From Flavobacterium beibuense (GTDB lineage: Bacteria > Bacteroidota > Bacteroidia > Flavobacteriales > Flavobacteriaceae): a DNA stretch of 64,000 nt. Location: NCBI RefSeq assembly GCF_004151245.1, contig NZ_JUIW01000002.1, positions 62,001-126,000 of the forward strand. Reading direction: 5' to 3'. The notes below the pieces were generated by a model. The model was given only the letters and a program-made list of their open reading frames with translations, was not told the DNA's origin and did not search any database. This document shows, piece after piece, positions 41,452 through 50,220 of the stretch (its first letter is position 1; each line of letters begins with the position of its first letter). The position numbers and the translations under genes are program-made.

Positions 41452-42621
41452 ATGGAAAAAATCTTCAACAATACAGCGGTTGCTTTTTCCCTTAAAAGTG
41501 ATACTGAACTTGACAGGGCATATTTTCTTTTTAAAATGATAGCTTCACAGCCTTTAGTGAGAATAGGAACAGCGGTAACTAACTTTGCATTAAAAGTACA
41601 TTTACCTGTTGAAGGCCTAATCAGGGCTACAGTTTTTGATCATTTTTGTGGAGGTACTACAGAAGAGGATTGCCTGCCGGTTGTAGATAAAATGTTTACC
41701 AAAGGTGTTACTTCAGTTCTTGACTATTCTGTAGAGGCGAAAGAGGAAGAGTTGGAATTTGATAAAGCCCTTGAAAAAACATTAAAAACCATTGTTTTTG
41801 CAAAAGAAAGAGCGGCTATACCTTTTGCTGTATTTAAGCCTACCGGTTTCGGACGTTTTGAATTGTATGAAAAACTGGGAGAAGGTAAAACCTTTACAGT
41901 TGAAGAAGCTGCAGAGTGGAACAGAGTAATTGAGCGTTTTGAAAAGGTTTGTAAAACGGCTCATGAAATGGATGTTGCCTTATTGATTGATGCTGAAGAA
42001 AGCTGGATGCAGGACGCTGCCGATGATCTTGTTGCAGACATGATGCGCAAATACAATAAAGAAAAAGCTATTGTATACAATACCCTGCAAATGTACCGTT
42101 GGGACAGACTGGATTACCTTAAAAAACTTCATTCACAAGCTCAGGAAGAAGGTTTTCATATTGGAATGAAGGTAGTAAGGGGAGCTTATATGGAAAAGGA
42201 AAACAAAAGGGCAGAGGAGAAAGGTTATAAATCACCTATTTGTATTTCTAAAACAGCTACAGACGAAAACTATGATGCTGCTATAGTATATATGGTAGAT
42301 CATATAGATAAGATGGCTATTTTTGCCGGCACTCATAACGAGGAGAGCTCTTATAGGCTTATGCAGCTTATGGAAAAGAAAGGTATAACAAAAGCAGATA
42401 GAAAAGTGTTTTTCGGTCAGCTTTACGGTATGAGTGATAACATTAGCTTTAACCTTGCTGAAAACGGTTACAATGTAACCAAGTATCTTCCGTTTGGTCC
42501 TGTAAGGGATGTTATGCCATACCTAATAAGAAGGGCAGAAGAGAACACTTCTGTAGCAGGGCAAACAACCCGCGAGCTTAATCTTATAAGCGCTGAAAGA
42601 AAAAGAAGAAAATTAGAATAA
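41452..42621 (+). CDS. Proline dehydrogenase
   Basis: A 389-residue FAD enzyme that oxidises proline to pyrroline-5-carboxylate; the stand-alone monofunctional form. The beta/alpha barrel shows SVLDYSVE near residue 85, VFKPTGFGRFELY near 128, LIDAEESWMQDAAD near 183 and KVVRGAYMEKEN near 243, with EENTSVAGQT near the end where the substrate Arg pair (RRAEE) lies. The ATG at 41452 is chosen for its distance to the TATATTTG box. The next step, pyrroline-5-carboxylate dehydrogenase, is not in this window; rocD at the right end feeds the same intermediate. Confidence 0.95.
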   Translation: MEKIFNNTAVAFSLKSDTELDRAYFLFKMIASQPLVRIGTAVTNFALKVHLPVEGLIRATVFDHFCGGTTEEDCLPVVDKMFTKGVTSVLDYSVEAKEEELEFDKALEKTLKTIVFAKERAAIPFAVFKPTGFGRFELYEKLGEGKTFTVEEAAEWNRVIERFEKVCKTAHEMDVALLIDAEESWMQDAADDLVADMMRKYNKEKAIVYNTLQMYRWDRLDYLKKLHSQAQEEGFHIGMKVVRGAYMEKENKRAEEKGYKSPICISKTATDENYDAAIVYMVDHIDKMAIFAGTHNEESSYRLMQLMEKKGITKADRKVFFGQLYGMSDNISFNLAENGYNVTKYLPFGPVRDVMPYLIRRAEENTSVAGQTTRELNLISAERKRRKLE

Positions 42622-42627
42622 CAAATT

Positions 42628-42651
42628 AAAGCAGGCTTGGCCTGCTTTTTT
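42628..42651 (+). terminator. Intrinsic terminator after proline dehydrogenase
   Basis: AAAGCAGGC at 42628-42636 pairs with GCCTGCTTT at 42640-42648, then more Ts. Confidence 0.88.
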
Positions 42652-42667
42652 CAAAAATATATTTATT

Positions 42668-43042
42668 ATGAAATTTAAACACCGTTTAGCTTATTACCTT
42701 TTTGGAGCCCTTATTGGCTGTATGTTCTTATTTATGTTTTTAGATAAGAAAGATGCCGAGTTTTGTTATCTGCCCAACTGTAGGGTATTAAAGAACATCA
42801 GAAGCAAATCTTTTACTATGTCAGAGGAGGCTAAGCAAAAATTAGAGGAAAACTGGGTAACAATGGATGATGTAAAGAAATGTACAGAGCATGGCGACGT
42901 AGATTTTTCAAGAAGTAAGGCTTCTTATAGAGGAGGTAAAATTTATGTTATTGAAGGTAGAAATACTAATAATGAGCCTATTGAGATTGAAGTGGTGAAT
43001 TTTGAAAATAAAGTGCTTTTGAAGGACATAAAAAAACTTTAA
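42668..43042 (+). CDS. DUF4258 domain protein with N-terminal membrane helix
   Basis: 124 residues. One membrane helix near residues 8-25 anchors the N-terminus. The rest matches DUF4258: VTMDDVKKCTEHGDVDFSRSKA and GGKIYVIEGRNTNNEPIEIEVVNF, a small domain with a barwin/RelE-like fold. Two Cys in CYLPNCRV near residue 35 could form a disulfide outside the cytoplasm. It sits alone between a terminator and tRNA-Val. Function unknown. Confidence 0.82.
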   Translation: MKFKHRLAYYLFGALIGCMFLFMFLDKKDAEFCYLPNCRVLKNIRSKSFTMSEEAKQKLEENWVTMDDVKKCTEHGDVDFSRSKASYRGGKIYVIEGRNTNNEPIEIEVVNFENKVLLKDIKKL

Positions 43043-43060
43043 AATATTTTTTAAAAACGC

Positions 43061-43090
43061 TTGCAAATACAAATACTAGGTGTATATTTG
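43061..43090 (+). promoter_or_regulatory. tRNA-Val promoter
   Basis: -33 TTG at 43061-43063, 19 bases, then the -7 box TATATTTG at 43083-43090. This is a complete Bacteroidota housekeeping promoter; the tRNA begins 46 bases downstream. Confidence 0.8.
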
Positions 43091-43136
43091 CACTCGCAAT
43101 AAGGAACTGAACAAGGGACGAAATTGCAGACATATC

Positions 43137-43211
43137 GGGCGATTAGCTCAGTTGGTTCAGAGCATCTCGTTTACACCGAGAGGGTCGGGGGTTCGAATCC
43201 CTCATCGCCCA
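43137..43211 (+). tRNA. tRNA-Val (anticodon TAC)
   Basis: A 75-base cloverleaf. The acceptor stem is GGGCGAT with ATCGCCC and discriminator A. The anticodon arm TCTCG-TTTACAC-CGAGA gives TAC, and the T arm is GGGGG-TTCGAAT-CCCTC-like. The 3' CCA is not encoded. A rho-independent hairpin follows. Confidence 0.97.
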
Positions 43212-43221
43212 CTACTTAAAG

Positions 43222-43249
43222 AACTCCTCAGGAAACTGGGGAGTTTTTT
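43222..43249 (+). terminator. Terminator after tRNA-Val
   Basis: AACTCC at 43222-43227 pairs with GGAGTT at 43240-43245, followed by Ts. Confidence 0.8.
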
Positions 43250-43377
43250 ATTTATATTTGTTCTCATAAGAATCCGCCAAGGAGGTAGAGAGACAACTAT
43301 TTTTGTTCTGATACGATATAGCTATATGAGAACTGGTTAATGTTTCCGAAAAATGGTACTCCAATTAATTCAAACAA

Positions 43378-43944
43378 ATGATATCAGAGATATTACATAC
43401 AACCGGTAATTATGCGGATTGGGAAGTGTCTGTTTTTGAGAAAGCGGTAAAGATAATTCAAATCCAAAAAGGGGAAACAATCTTACATGAAGGCGAAGTT
43501 GCACGCTCACTATACTATTTAATCCAAGGTGAGGCCTATCAGTTTAGAAGTGATGAAGACGCTTTACATGTTATTGACCTCCATACACAGGGCACTTGGT
43601 TTTTTAATTATAGCAGTTTCGTTTCCCAGGAGCCTTCCCGGTTGTCTATTGCGGCGTATTCTGATAGTACGGTTTTGGAACTTAGCCTCGAAGCAGTACA
43701 TTACCTGATTGGAAAATCAAATTCATTTCTGCAATTAAACAATGTAATGATTGCTCCGGCAACAAGGTTGAATTTTTTCGATGCTGCCCTGACGCCTTTA
43801 GAGAAATATAATTTTGTAATGGGGAATACGCCAGACCTTGTACAGGCCTTTCCCTTAAAATTCATTGCATCTTACCTAAAGATTGCACCTGAAACACTTA
43901 GTCGCGTCAGGTTGCAATGGGCAAGGGAAGCAAGAGGTTCTTGA
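43378..43944 (+). CDS. Crp/Fnr family transcriptional regulator
   Basis: 188 residues. The N-terminal 110 form a cyclic-nucleotide-binding type barrel (VFEKAVKIIQIQKGETILHEGE, GEAYQFRS), and the end is a short HTH (LKFIASYLKIAPETLSRVR). The cAMP-contact residues are not conserved, as is usual in Bacteroidota Crp-like proteins, so the signal is unknown. It is the first of three genes after tRNA-Val whose base composition differs from the neighbourhood; it may regulate the two VOC genes behind it. Confidence 0.9.
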   Translation: MISEILHTTGNYADWEVSVFEKAVKIIQIQKGETILHEGEVARSLYYLIQGEAYQFRSDEDALHVIDLHTQGTWFFNYSSFVSQEPSRLSIAAYSDSTVLELSLEAVHYLIGKSNSFLQLNNVMIAPATRLNFFDAALTPLEKYNFVMGNTPDLVQAFPLKFIASYLKIAPETLSRVRLQWAREARGS

Positions 43945-44001
43945 TTTCAGTCAAGCGATTGTCCTACACTAATTGTTTAGCTTTGTAGCAAATAAGTAGC
44001 T

Positions 44002-44376
44002 ATGAAACATAACGTCAAAGCCATTAGGCCATTTATAGGCGCACAAAACTTTAAATGTTCCGCTGATTTTTACCGCGACCTTGGGTTTGAAGAGGTAGTA
44101 CTATCACCGGGTTTTTCGCTTTTTAAAACCGGTAACCTCGGATTTTATCTTCAGGACGCATATGTAAAAGACTGGATTGACAATACCATGATTTTTTTAG
44201 AAGTGGACGATGTTACAGCTTTTTGGGATACGCTTTCTGCCCTGCGCTTAGCTGAAAAATATCCGGGAGTTAAACTTGTACCTGTTAGAACCGAACATTG
44301 GGGCAGGGAATGTTTTGTATATGATCCTTCCGGTATACTATGGCACTTCGGAGAGTTTTTTACCCCTGAGAAGTGA
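44002..44376 (+). CDS. VOC (glyoxalase/bleomycin resistance) family protein 1
   Basis: 124 residues, a single vicinal-oxygen-chelate unit. The fold is seen as FIGAQNFKCSADFYRDLGFEEV, then FLEVDDVTAFWDTL and ECFVYDPSGILWHFGEF. It belongs to the group related to bleomycin-resistance proteins that bind a small molecule, and the metal residues of glyoxalase I are not clear. It starts 57 bases after the Crp/Fnr gene. It has higher GC than the core genes, in line with acquisition. Confidence 0.85.
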   Translation: MKHNVKAIRPFIGAQNFKCSADFYRDLGFEEVVLSPGFSLFKTGNLGFYLQDAYVKDWIDNTMIFLEVDDVTAFWDTLSALRLAEKYPGVKLVPVRTEHWGRECFVYDPSGILWHFGEFFTPEK

Positions 44377-44465
44377 GAAGCATATCTTTACCCCGTCAGG
44401 TAAGCGAATTAACTTTTACACTATCATTCCGTATCTTAAAACTAATAATTAAAAAGCACAATATC

Positions 44466-44831
44466 ATGAATTTTACAAAACTGATTCCCAATATATTTTA
44501 TGCAGATATTAACGACGGGCTTAAACTATTTGTAGAATGCCTTACCTTCGAAATCACGCACAATGAGCTAAGTGCAAAACAGCCTTTCTGCGTGCTGGAA
44601 AAGGACGGATTAAGCATATACCTCTTTCAGGATGCTGCGGCAGCTGGGGAGCACCACCCGGAAATCCGGCTGGTAACCGATGCAATTGAAGACGTGTACA
44701 AACAGGTTGCTGCTTCCCACCCTGAATTTTTACACCCGAATCTTAAGGTTGTTACACTACGGCCCTGGGGAGCAAAAGAATTTGCATTGACGGATTGCCA
44801 GCTTGGGATTAGAATACAACAGTGGACGTAA
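44466..44831 (+). CDS. VOC family protein 2
   Basis: 121 residues with a second VOC-type fold (FTKLIPNIFYADINDGLKLFVECL, GLSIYLFQDA, DCQLGIRIQQW). The frame opens at 44373, next to the stop of VOC protein 1, but the ATG at 44466 gives the correct domain start. It is GC-rich (the stretch near 44630-44680 exceeds half GC) compared with the surrounding genome. It is probably in one transcript with VOC protein 1. Substrate unknown. Confidence 0.8.
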   Translation: MNFTKLIPNIFYADINDGLKLFVECLTFEITHNELSAKQPFCVLEKDGLSIYLFQDAAAAGEHHPEIRLVTDAIEDVYKQVAASHPEFLHPNLKVVTLRPWGAKEFALTDCQLGIRIQQWT

Positions 44832-44856
44832 CCGGGAGTGTACACTAAACTATAGA

Positions 44857-46248
44857 CTATTGCGAAACAGCCATAATTTTGAAAAGGCCTGCATTGCTCA
44901 TCAATAAACTGTTTTCCATGTTAATTTGCTGTATTCTTGCAGCTATAAGATTGGTCTCACGGGAATTGATAATAAAGATTGAACTTTCCCCAAACGAAAA
45001 AAGACGGTCTTCGGCTTCAAGCATTGTCTGGTAATCTTTTACAAGGCTTTCCAAAAGGTTTACCTGTCTTTTAAGCGATGCTATTTCTGTAAGCTGTGCA
45101 TCAATCTTATTTTTAATCTGTAACTGTTCCTGTTGCAATTCGAACTTTGTATCCTGTAACTTGAGCTTAGTTAAGTTTAAGGCTCCTCTTTCTTTCCTTA
45201 AAAAAATAGGGAAGGAGAAGTTAAGTCCTATCTTGTAATCTTCTGTACGAAAATTATCAAAATAGGAGGGTTCTGAAAGATAATAATAGCCTAAATCAAT
45301 TTTTGGAAGTAAATAATTGGCTTTGAGTTTTCTTTCAATATCCAGCATCTCAATTTTAGTTTCAAGCATTTTAAGTTTTGGATGTGTTGTAATAATAGCC
45401 TCAGTATTATTTATTTCTCCTGTATTTAATATAGTTTCAATCTGTTCAATGAGCTCTACTTCCGGTTTTAAATCTTCTGCAGGTTCAACCGGAGTTCCGT
45501 TAATCCATAAATAGTTAGCCATTTCCAGTCTCGCTTTATTTAATTTAAGCGTTGCATTTTCTAGGCTTAACTTACGGTTTTTTAAAGATATGCCCGTTTC
45601 TACACTATCAATAGCAGGTTTGTCACCCTGTTCTATAAGCTTTAAAACACCCTCATAGCGCTCTTCTGCATAATCAAGGTACTCTTTATACATTTGTACC
45701 TCGTTATAATGTTTAAGCCATGAAAAATAAGCCTCAGAAGCATTGTAAAGTACATCTAAAGCAGAAAGGCGCTGTTGGGCCTGACTAAGGTTTATTTGTA
45801 GTTTAGCGTTCCTTAAATCGGCCATTCGCTGATTAATAAATAATCCCTGTCCAACCGGTACGGTAATACCAACAGAAGTAAGCCCCTGGTTAGGTGTGGA
45901 GTTTTGCGGATTAAGATAAACACCCTCACTGTTATCAAAAGCTGCCTTTAGTTCTATACCATACCAAGTAGGGATTTTAAAGCTACTGTTTAAAATGGAA
46001 TAATATTCTGTATCCTTGAATTGTTTTTTATCAAAGTCCACTTCAATTTTAGGATCAAATCCGCCACGTGCCTGCATAAGTTGTGCCTGCGCTTTATCAA
46101 TTTCAAGATTGGCACGGCTCACCATTGGGTGATACTTTTTTACATAACCCAAATATTCACTAAAACTAAGTATGTCTTTATCAAATTCTTGTGAAAATGC
46201 TCCAAAAGGCATTAAAACAATAAAGACAAGAAAGAGAAACGGTTTCAT
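44857..46248 (-). CDS. TolC-family outer membrane efflux protein
   Basis: 463 residues with a signal peptide (MKPFLFLVFIVLMPFGAFS, cut before QEFD). It has two OEP repeats of long coiled-coil helices (LSFSEYLGYVKKYHPMVSRANLEIDKAQAQL; second repeat from about residue 275) and barrel strands such as GLNFSFPIFLRKERG. It forms the outer-membrane tunnel for the HlyD-type adaptor and the ABC transporter encoded upstream. Start is 2 bases after the adaptor stop, so it is the last gene of the operon. Confidence 0.94.
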   Translation of the reverse strand: MKPFLFLVFIVLMPFGAFSQEFDKDILSFSEYLGYVKKYHPMVSRANLEIDKAQAQLMQARGGFDPKIEVDFDKKQFKDTEYYSILNSSFKIPTWYGIELKAAFDNSEGVYLNPQNSTPNQGLTSVGITVPVGQGLFINQRMADLRNAKLQINLSQAQQRLSALDVLYNASEAYFSWLKHYNEVQMYKEYLDYAEERYEGVLKLIEQGDKPAIDSVETGISLKNRKLSLENATLKLNKARLEMANYLWINGTPVEPAEDLKPEVELIEQIETILNTGEINNTEAIITTHPKLKMLETKIEMLDIERKLKANYLLPKIDLGYYYLSEPSYFDNFRTEDYKIGLNFSFPIFLRKERGALNLTKLKLQDTKFELQQEQLQIKNKIDAQLTEIASLKRQVNLLESLVKDYQTMLEAEDRLFSFGESSIFIINSRETNLIAARIQQINMENSLLMSNAGLFKIMAVSQ

Positions 46249-46250
46249 GA

Positions 46251-47615
46251 TTATTTCTTTTGGTTATCTTTTGATGAAGTTGCTTTATCAGTTTGCGCGC
46301 TGTAATAGTTAGGAGGGAAGCCGTTTAGGTTTCGCCATATCTCATACCATACAGGTACATTATCAAGCAAGGCTATTGTTTGTGCACCGGCACCTATACT
46401 TAATTGTTCCGGCCATGGTTGCTCATCCTTATCTGGAGATACAAGTACCCTGTATTTACCGTTAGGGCTTATAAAGTTTTCTATTGCCACTACACGACCG
46501 CCAAATGTACCATAAGACATTCCAGGCCATCCCGAAAATACAATGGTAGGCCATCCGTCAAACCAAACCCTTATTTTTGACCCTTTCCTGATTAAAGGTA
46601 AATCTATAGGGTCTACATAGGTTTCTACAGCAATATCATAGCCCGAAGGCATAATACTTACTACAGAAGTACCTTCCTTAATTGTTTCTCCTATACCGCT
46701 TAGTAGTGCTTTATTTATATAACCGCTTTGTGGTGCTTTTATGTAATATAAACCATTACGGATACTATAGTTAACATACTGGTTTTCCAGTTTGGTAACC
46801 TGTGCCTCGGTATCATAAAGACTGCTTAAGGCAGTATATTTATCACTACCTGCCTTAGATATCTTTTCGGTATACTCGGCTCTTATTCGGTTAATTTCTA
46901 CACGCGCGTTAATAAGCTCATTTTTTGATCCAAGCAGTTTGTTTTCCTGAGTAATTATTTTTGCTTCTGCTTCCTGTAGCTTGAGTCTTTTTTCTTCTAC
47001 ATCGGTTAAAGGTTTTAGACCTTCACGGTTAAGGTTTACGGCACGGTCAAACTGTGTTTTTGCAATTGTAAGCTGCGTATTAACAGCAGCAAGGTCCATA
47101 CTGTCGCTCTTAACTTTTAGTTGTGCCTGCTTTATTTTGTTACGTCCCTGTTCAAGTTTTAACCCTAATTCTGTATTTAAAGACTGCATTTGACTTTCCA
47201 GAGCGACTACTTTGTTGTCATAGGATTCTTTAGCCATTTTTTTGGCATCTACCTGCTGCTTGGTGTTTTCTACAAGGTTAGGGTCAAAGTATTCTTCCTT
47301 AATTTCAGAAATAAATACAATGGTATCGCCCTTATTTACAAAATCACCTTCCTGCACATACCATTTTTCAACTCTTCCCGCAATGGCAGAGTGAATGGTT
47401 TGTGGCCTTTGGTCCGGTTTTAATGTTGTTACAGATCCTGTACCCCTAATGTTTTGTGTCCACGGTAAAAACAAGCCAGCAAAACATATAACACAAACAA
47501 AAACAATTATCCTGTTCAGGATTTTGTAATGAGGCCTGTTGTTAAGCACTTTTATGGTCTCATATCCGGTACCATTTTCAATTTTAACCGGGTTATTGTC
47601 AGATATATTAAGCAT
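46251..47615 (-). CDS. HlyD-family membrane fusion protein
   Basis: A periplasmic adaptor of 454 residues. One inner-membrane helix near residues 34-50 follows a cytoplasmic N-terminus. A split lipoyl domain (IRGTGSVTTLKPDQRPQTIHS, and YYIKAPQSGYINKALLSGIG near 310) flanks a long coiled-coil hairpin (about 120-290), and a beta-barrel domain follows (VETYVDPIDLPLIRKGSKIRVWF). It links the ABC transporter (8-base overlap) to the TolC-type protein. The size fits type I secretion adaptors more than RND adaptors. Confidence 0.94.
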   Translation of the reverse strand: MLNISDNNPVKIENGTGYETIKVLNNRPHYKILNRIIVFVCVICFAGLFLPWTQNIRGTGSVTTLKPDQRPQTIHSAIAGRVEKWYVQEGDFVNKGDTIVFISEIKEEYFDPNLVENTKQQVDAKKMAKESYDNKVVALESQMQSLNTELGLKLEQGRNKIKQAQLKVKSDSMDLAAVNTQLTIAKTQFDRAVNLNREGLKPLTDVEEKRLKLQEAEAKIITQENKLLGSKNELINARVEINRIRAEYTEKISKAGSDKYTALSSLYDTEAQVTKLENQYVNYSIRNGLYYIKAPQSGYINKALLSGIGETIKEGTSVVSIMPSGYDIAVETYVDPIDLPLIRKGSKIRVWFDGWPTIVFSGWPGMSYGTFGGRVVAIENFISPNGKYRVLVSPDKDEQPWPEQLSIGAGAQTIALLDNVPVWYEIWRNLNGFPPNYYSAQTDKATSSKDNQKK

Positions 47616-49281
47616 TGCCTGTTATTTTAATGTCGTTAACAATCTCTCCGTTGTTCATTTCAATAAGCCTGTCGCAGGTTTTTTCCCAATACTGGTCAAC
47701 CGATGATACAATAACTGTCCAGTTGTTTTGCGGGCTAACCAAAAAGTTGGTAATCTTTTTTGCACTTTCGGTATCCATACTTATGGTTGGTTCTTCCAGG
47801 AATAGTATTTTAGGTCGGGTAATTATGGCTCTTGCAATCATTATCTTTTGGATTACCGATCTTGTTAACTGTCTTCCGTCAGGATTAATTTGTGTTTCCA
47901 GTCCCATAGGCAGCCTTTTAACTATTGTAGTAAGGCCAACAGCGTTTAAAGCCCATTTAATATCTTCACCCTGAATGTATGGGTTATTAAAGGTTAAATT
48001 CTCCAAAAGTGTGCCTTCAAAAAGAGTGTCATCCTGCATAACTACACCTATGCGATCTTTATAACACCCATTGTCTGATTTTTTTATGATATTGTCATTG
48101 GCATATAGTGTTCCCGATGAAGGAATTAAAAAACCGGAAAGTAATCTCACCAATGTTGTTTTACCGGAATTATTATTCCCGGTAATAAATACTTTTTCAG
48201 ACGGTAAGATTTTCAGACTTACTTTTTTGATGATATCAATGTCGTTATCAGGATAACGATAGCTCATTTCCTCAGTTTCCAGAGTAATATCATTTTCAAA
48301 AAGATCTGCTTTGGTACTTTTAAAATCTTCCTGAATTTCAAGATCTGTTACAACTCCAATTTTCTCGACAGCAGTAAGTACATCATATAGGGTTTCAAGA
48401 CCAATGATGATCTTCTCTACCGAGTTAATAATAAGTAGTATTATAATTTCGGCAGCGACAAACTGTCCAATGTTCATTTTTTGGCTAAGTACTAAAAAAC
48501 CACCAACAGAAAGAAGACCGGCTGTTATAAAAACCTTATATAATATAAGCTGCGAGAACTGTCTTTTTATTACATTAAAGTGCTTTTCCCTAAACGATAC
48601 ATAGTTGTTTACCAGTTTATCATTTTTATTAAGGGAGAAATCAAAATTACTTTTTCTCCCAAATGTATTTTTATTACGTGCTATTTCCTGTAACCAGTAG
48701 GCTACCTTATATTTGAAGGTAGATTCTTTAAGGCTTGTATTTAAGCCTTCCTGAAATGAGAATTTAAAGATGATATAAAGTATTCCTACCAATAACACAC
48801 CAAATATTATAAAGAACGGGTGATAAAGTGATAGTAATATTAACCCAAGACTAACCTGTAATAGGGCAGTAGTGAAGTCTAGTAAAAGTTTTGATGTCCC
48901 TTTTTGTATGGTAAGGGTATCAAAAAAACGGTTAGCCACTTCAGGAGGATATTTATCATAAAGTGCATTAAAGCTTAATTTTGGTAAGCGGTATGCAAAT
49001 TCAAATGAAGACCGTATAAATATTTTCTGCTGGAGATTTTCCGTTATTCTTAACTGCATCAGTGTTAGTATCCCCACCAATGCTACCCCCAGGGTTACTA
49101 TTATTATTAGTACTATCCATGATATACTTATCTGACCTCCCTGTATAAAATTAACTATAGCTTGTACACCCAGAGGTAAAGAGAGGCTTATAAGCCCTGA
49201 GAAAGCTGCATAAAAAATTATTTGATAAATGTCTTTTTTATCCAGTTTCAGTAAATTATAAAATCGTTTTAATGGGGTCAT
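47608..49281 (-). CDS. ABC exporter (fused permease-ATPase) with altered NBD motifs
   Basis: A half-size type I secretion-like ABC exporter, 557 residues: a six-helix membrane domain (about 20-310) and a nucleotide-binding domain (330-557). There is no N-terminal C39 peptidase domain. Walker A GNNNSGKTT (368-376) is normal, but the LSGGQ signature is replaced by QLTRSV (471-476), Walker B reads LFLEEP with Glu496 for the usual Asp, and the switch His is absent (SSVDQ near 527). ATP hydrolysis may be weak or need a second subunit. Operon with tetR upstream (4 bases) and hlyD downstream (overlap 8 bases). Confidence 0.9.
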   Translation of the reverse strand: MTPLKRFYNLLKLDKKDIYQIIFYAAFSGLISLSLPLGVQAIVNFIQGGQISISWIVLIIIVTLGVALVGILTLMQLRITENLQQKIFIRSSFEFAYRLPKLSFNALYDKYPPEVANRFFDTLTIQKGTSKLLLDFTTALLQVSLGLILLSLYHPFFIIFGVLLVGILYIIFKFSFQEGLNTSLKESTFKYKVAYWLQEIARNKNTFGRKSNFDFSLNKNDKLVNNYVSFREKHFNVIKRQFSQLILYKVFITAGLLSVGGFLVLSQKMNIGQFVAAEIIILLIINSVEKIIIGLETLYDVLTAVEKIGVVTDLEIQEDFKSTKADLFENDITLETEEMSYRYPDNDIDIIKKVSLKILPSEKVFITGNNNSGKTTLVRLLSGFLIPSSGTLYANDNIIKKSDNGCYKDRIGVVMQDDTLFEGTLLENLTFNNPYIQGEDIKWALNAVGLTTIVKRLPMGLETQINPDGRQLTRSVIQKIMIARAIITRPKILFLEEPTISMDTESAKKITNFLVSPQNNWTVIVSSVDQYWEKTCDRLIEMNNGEIVNDIKITGNA

Positions 49282-49285
49282 ATCT

Positions 49286-49957
49286 TTAATTTAAAACTTT
49301 GTTAATCATATCCATGTAAAAATCAGCTGGCGTAATTAAATCATCGCAGTTAGTTATGGACTTTAAATGTTGCTTTAAAAAATGCTGATGCAAAGCCCCT
49401 TCAATTATGGAACTTGCAAGAGAGTCAGGGTAGGGATAATTACTGTTTACCTCTTTTATTAGTTGTGAGATACGATGTATTACCCGTTTATAGATTAAAA
49501 AGAAACCATTTCTGTTTTCCAGATCAACTTCTTTTGTCAAAATTGTTTTTGTAAAATCTGATATAATTATTCGTTGTAATACAGATTCATTAATATGTTC
49601 GGTAGATAAATCATCTTCAATCTCTTCTGTAAATAATAAAATTGCTTTTTTCAGCCTCTCATGTGCACTTTCAAGATTAGCGGTTTCAAAAACCAGACGG
49701 TATTCCATCCAACTCCAGTACCACGAAGTAAGATATATTAAGAGTTTATGTTTGTTTTCAAAGTATCGGTATATTGAACTTTCATTACTTTCAATTTTTT
49801 GTCCCAGTTTTTTGAAAGTAAAAGCTTCAAAGCCCATCTCATCTATAAGCAAGATACTTTCATTCAATATTTTTTTACCTAATGCTGAACTTTCGGGATC
49901 TTTTACATAAACATTTTCGTTTATAATCAATTTAACGTTAGATAGGACAACTCGCAT
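49286..49957 (-). CDS. TetR/AcrR family regulator of the export operon
   Basis: 223 residues. The HTH lies at about 28-75 (ILLIDEMGFEAFTFKKLGQKI, recognition helix in SNESSIYRYFENKHKLL), followed by a helical ligand domain. It is the first gene of the tetR-ABC-hlyD-tolC operon, so it would control itself and the exporter. A perfect palindrome over its promoter (49976-49996) is the likely operator. The ligand is unknown; release by an export substrate is the usual model. Confidence 0.9.
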   Translation of the reverse strand: MRVVLSNVKLIINENVYVKDPESSALGKKILNESILLIDEMGFEAFTFKKLGQKIESNESSIYRYFENKHKLLIYLTSWYWSWMEYRLVFETANLESAHERLKKAILLFTEEIEDDLSTEHINESVLQRIIISDFTKTILTKEVDLENRNGFFLIYKRVIHRISQLIKEVNSNYPYPDSLASSIIEGALHQHFLKQHLKSITNCDDLITPADFYMDMINKVLN

Positions 49958-49974
49958 ATTAAAATATTTACTTG

Positions 49975-49996
49975 CAAAAGTAATAGTATTACTTTT
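49975..49996 (-). promoter_or_regulatory. TetR operator palindrome overlapping the operon promoter
   Basis: AAAAGTAATA (49976-49985) and TATTACTTTT (49987-49996) form a perfect 10+1+10 inverted repeat. On the minus strand it contains TACTTTTG (49975-49982), a TAnnTTTG -7 box, 18 bases before the tetR ATG. Confidence 0.75.
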
Positions 49997-50220
49997 AATA
50001 TTGATATTAAATTCTAATTTTAACTTTTGTTGATGTTTAAATTTAATATAATTAAGTGAAATTATGGCTTTTAACCATGGTGTAAATGCCTGTTTTAAGC
50101 GAGTAAAATTGTATGTGTAAGCATTAAATTTACATGACGTAATTTAATGTAAGATGCAGGGTTTGGATTTAATACGCGTTTGTGCGAAAAAGTAGTGGGA
50201 GGATTTAAGAAAATTTATAT

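Noticed and set aside
43267..43285. A second, broken tRNA downstream of tRNA-Val
   Set aside because: Only a GAATCC-like patch is seen; no acceptor or anticodon stem can be formed.
43080..43340. 86-codon ORF across the tRNA
   Set aside because: It reads straight through the tRNA-Val and its terminator and has no domain.
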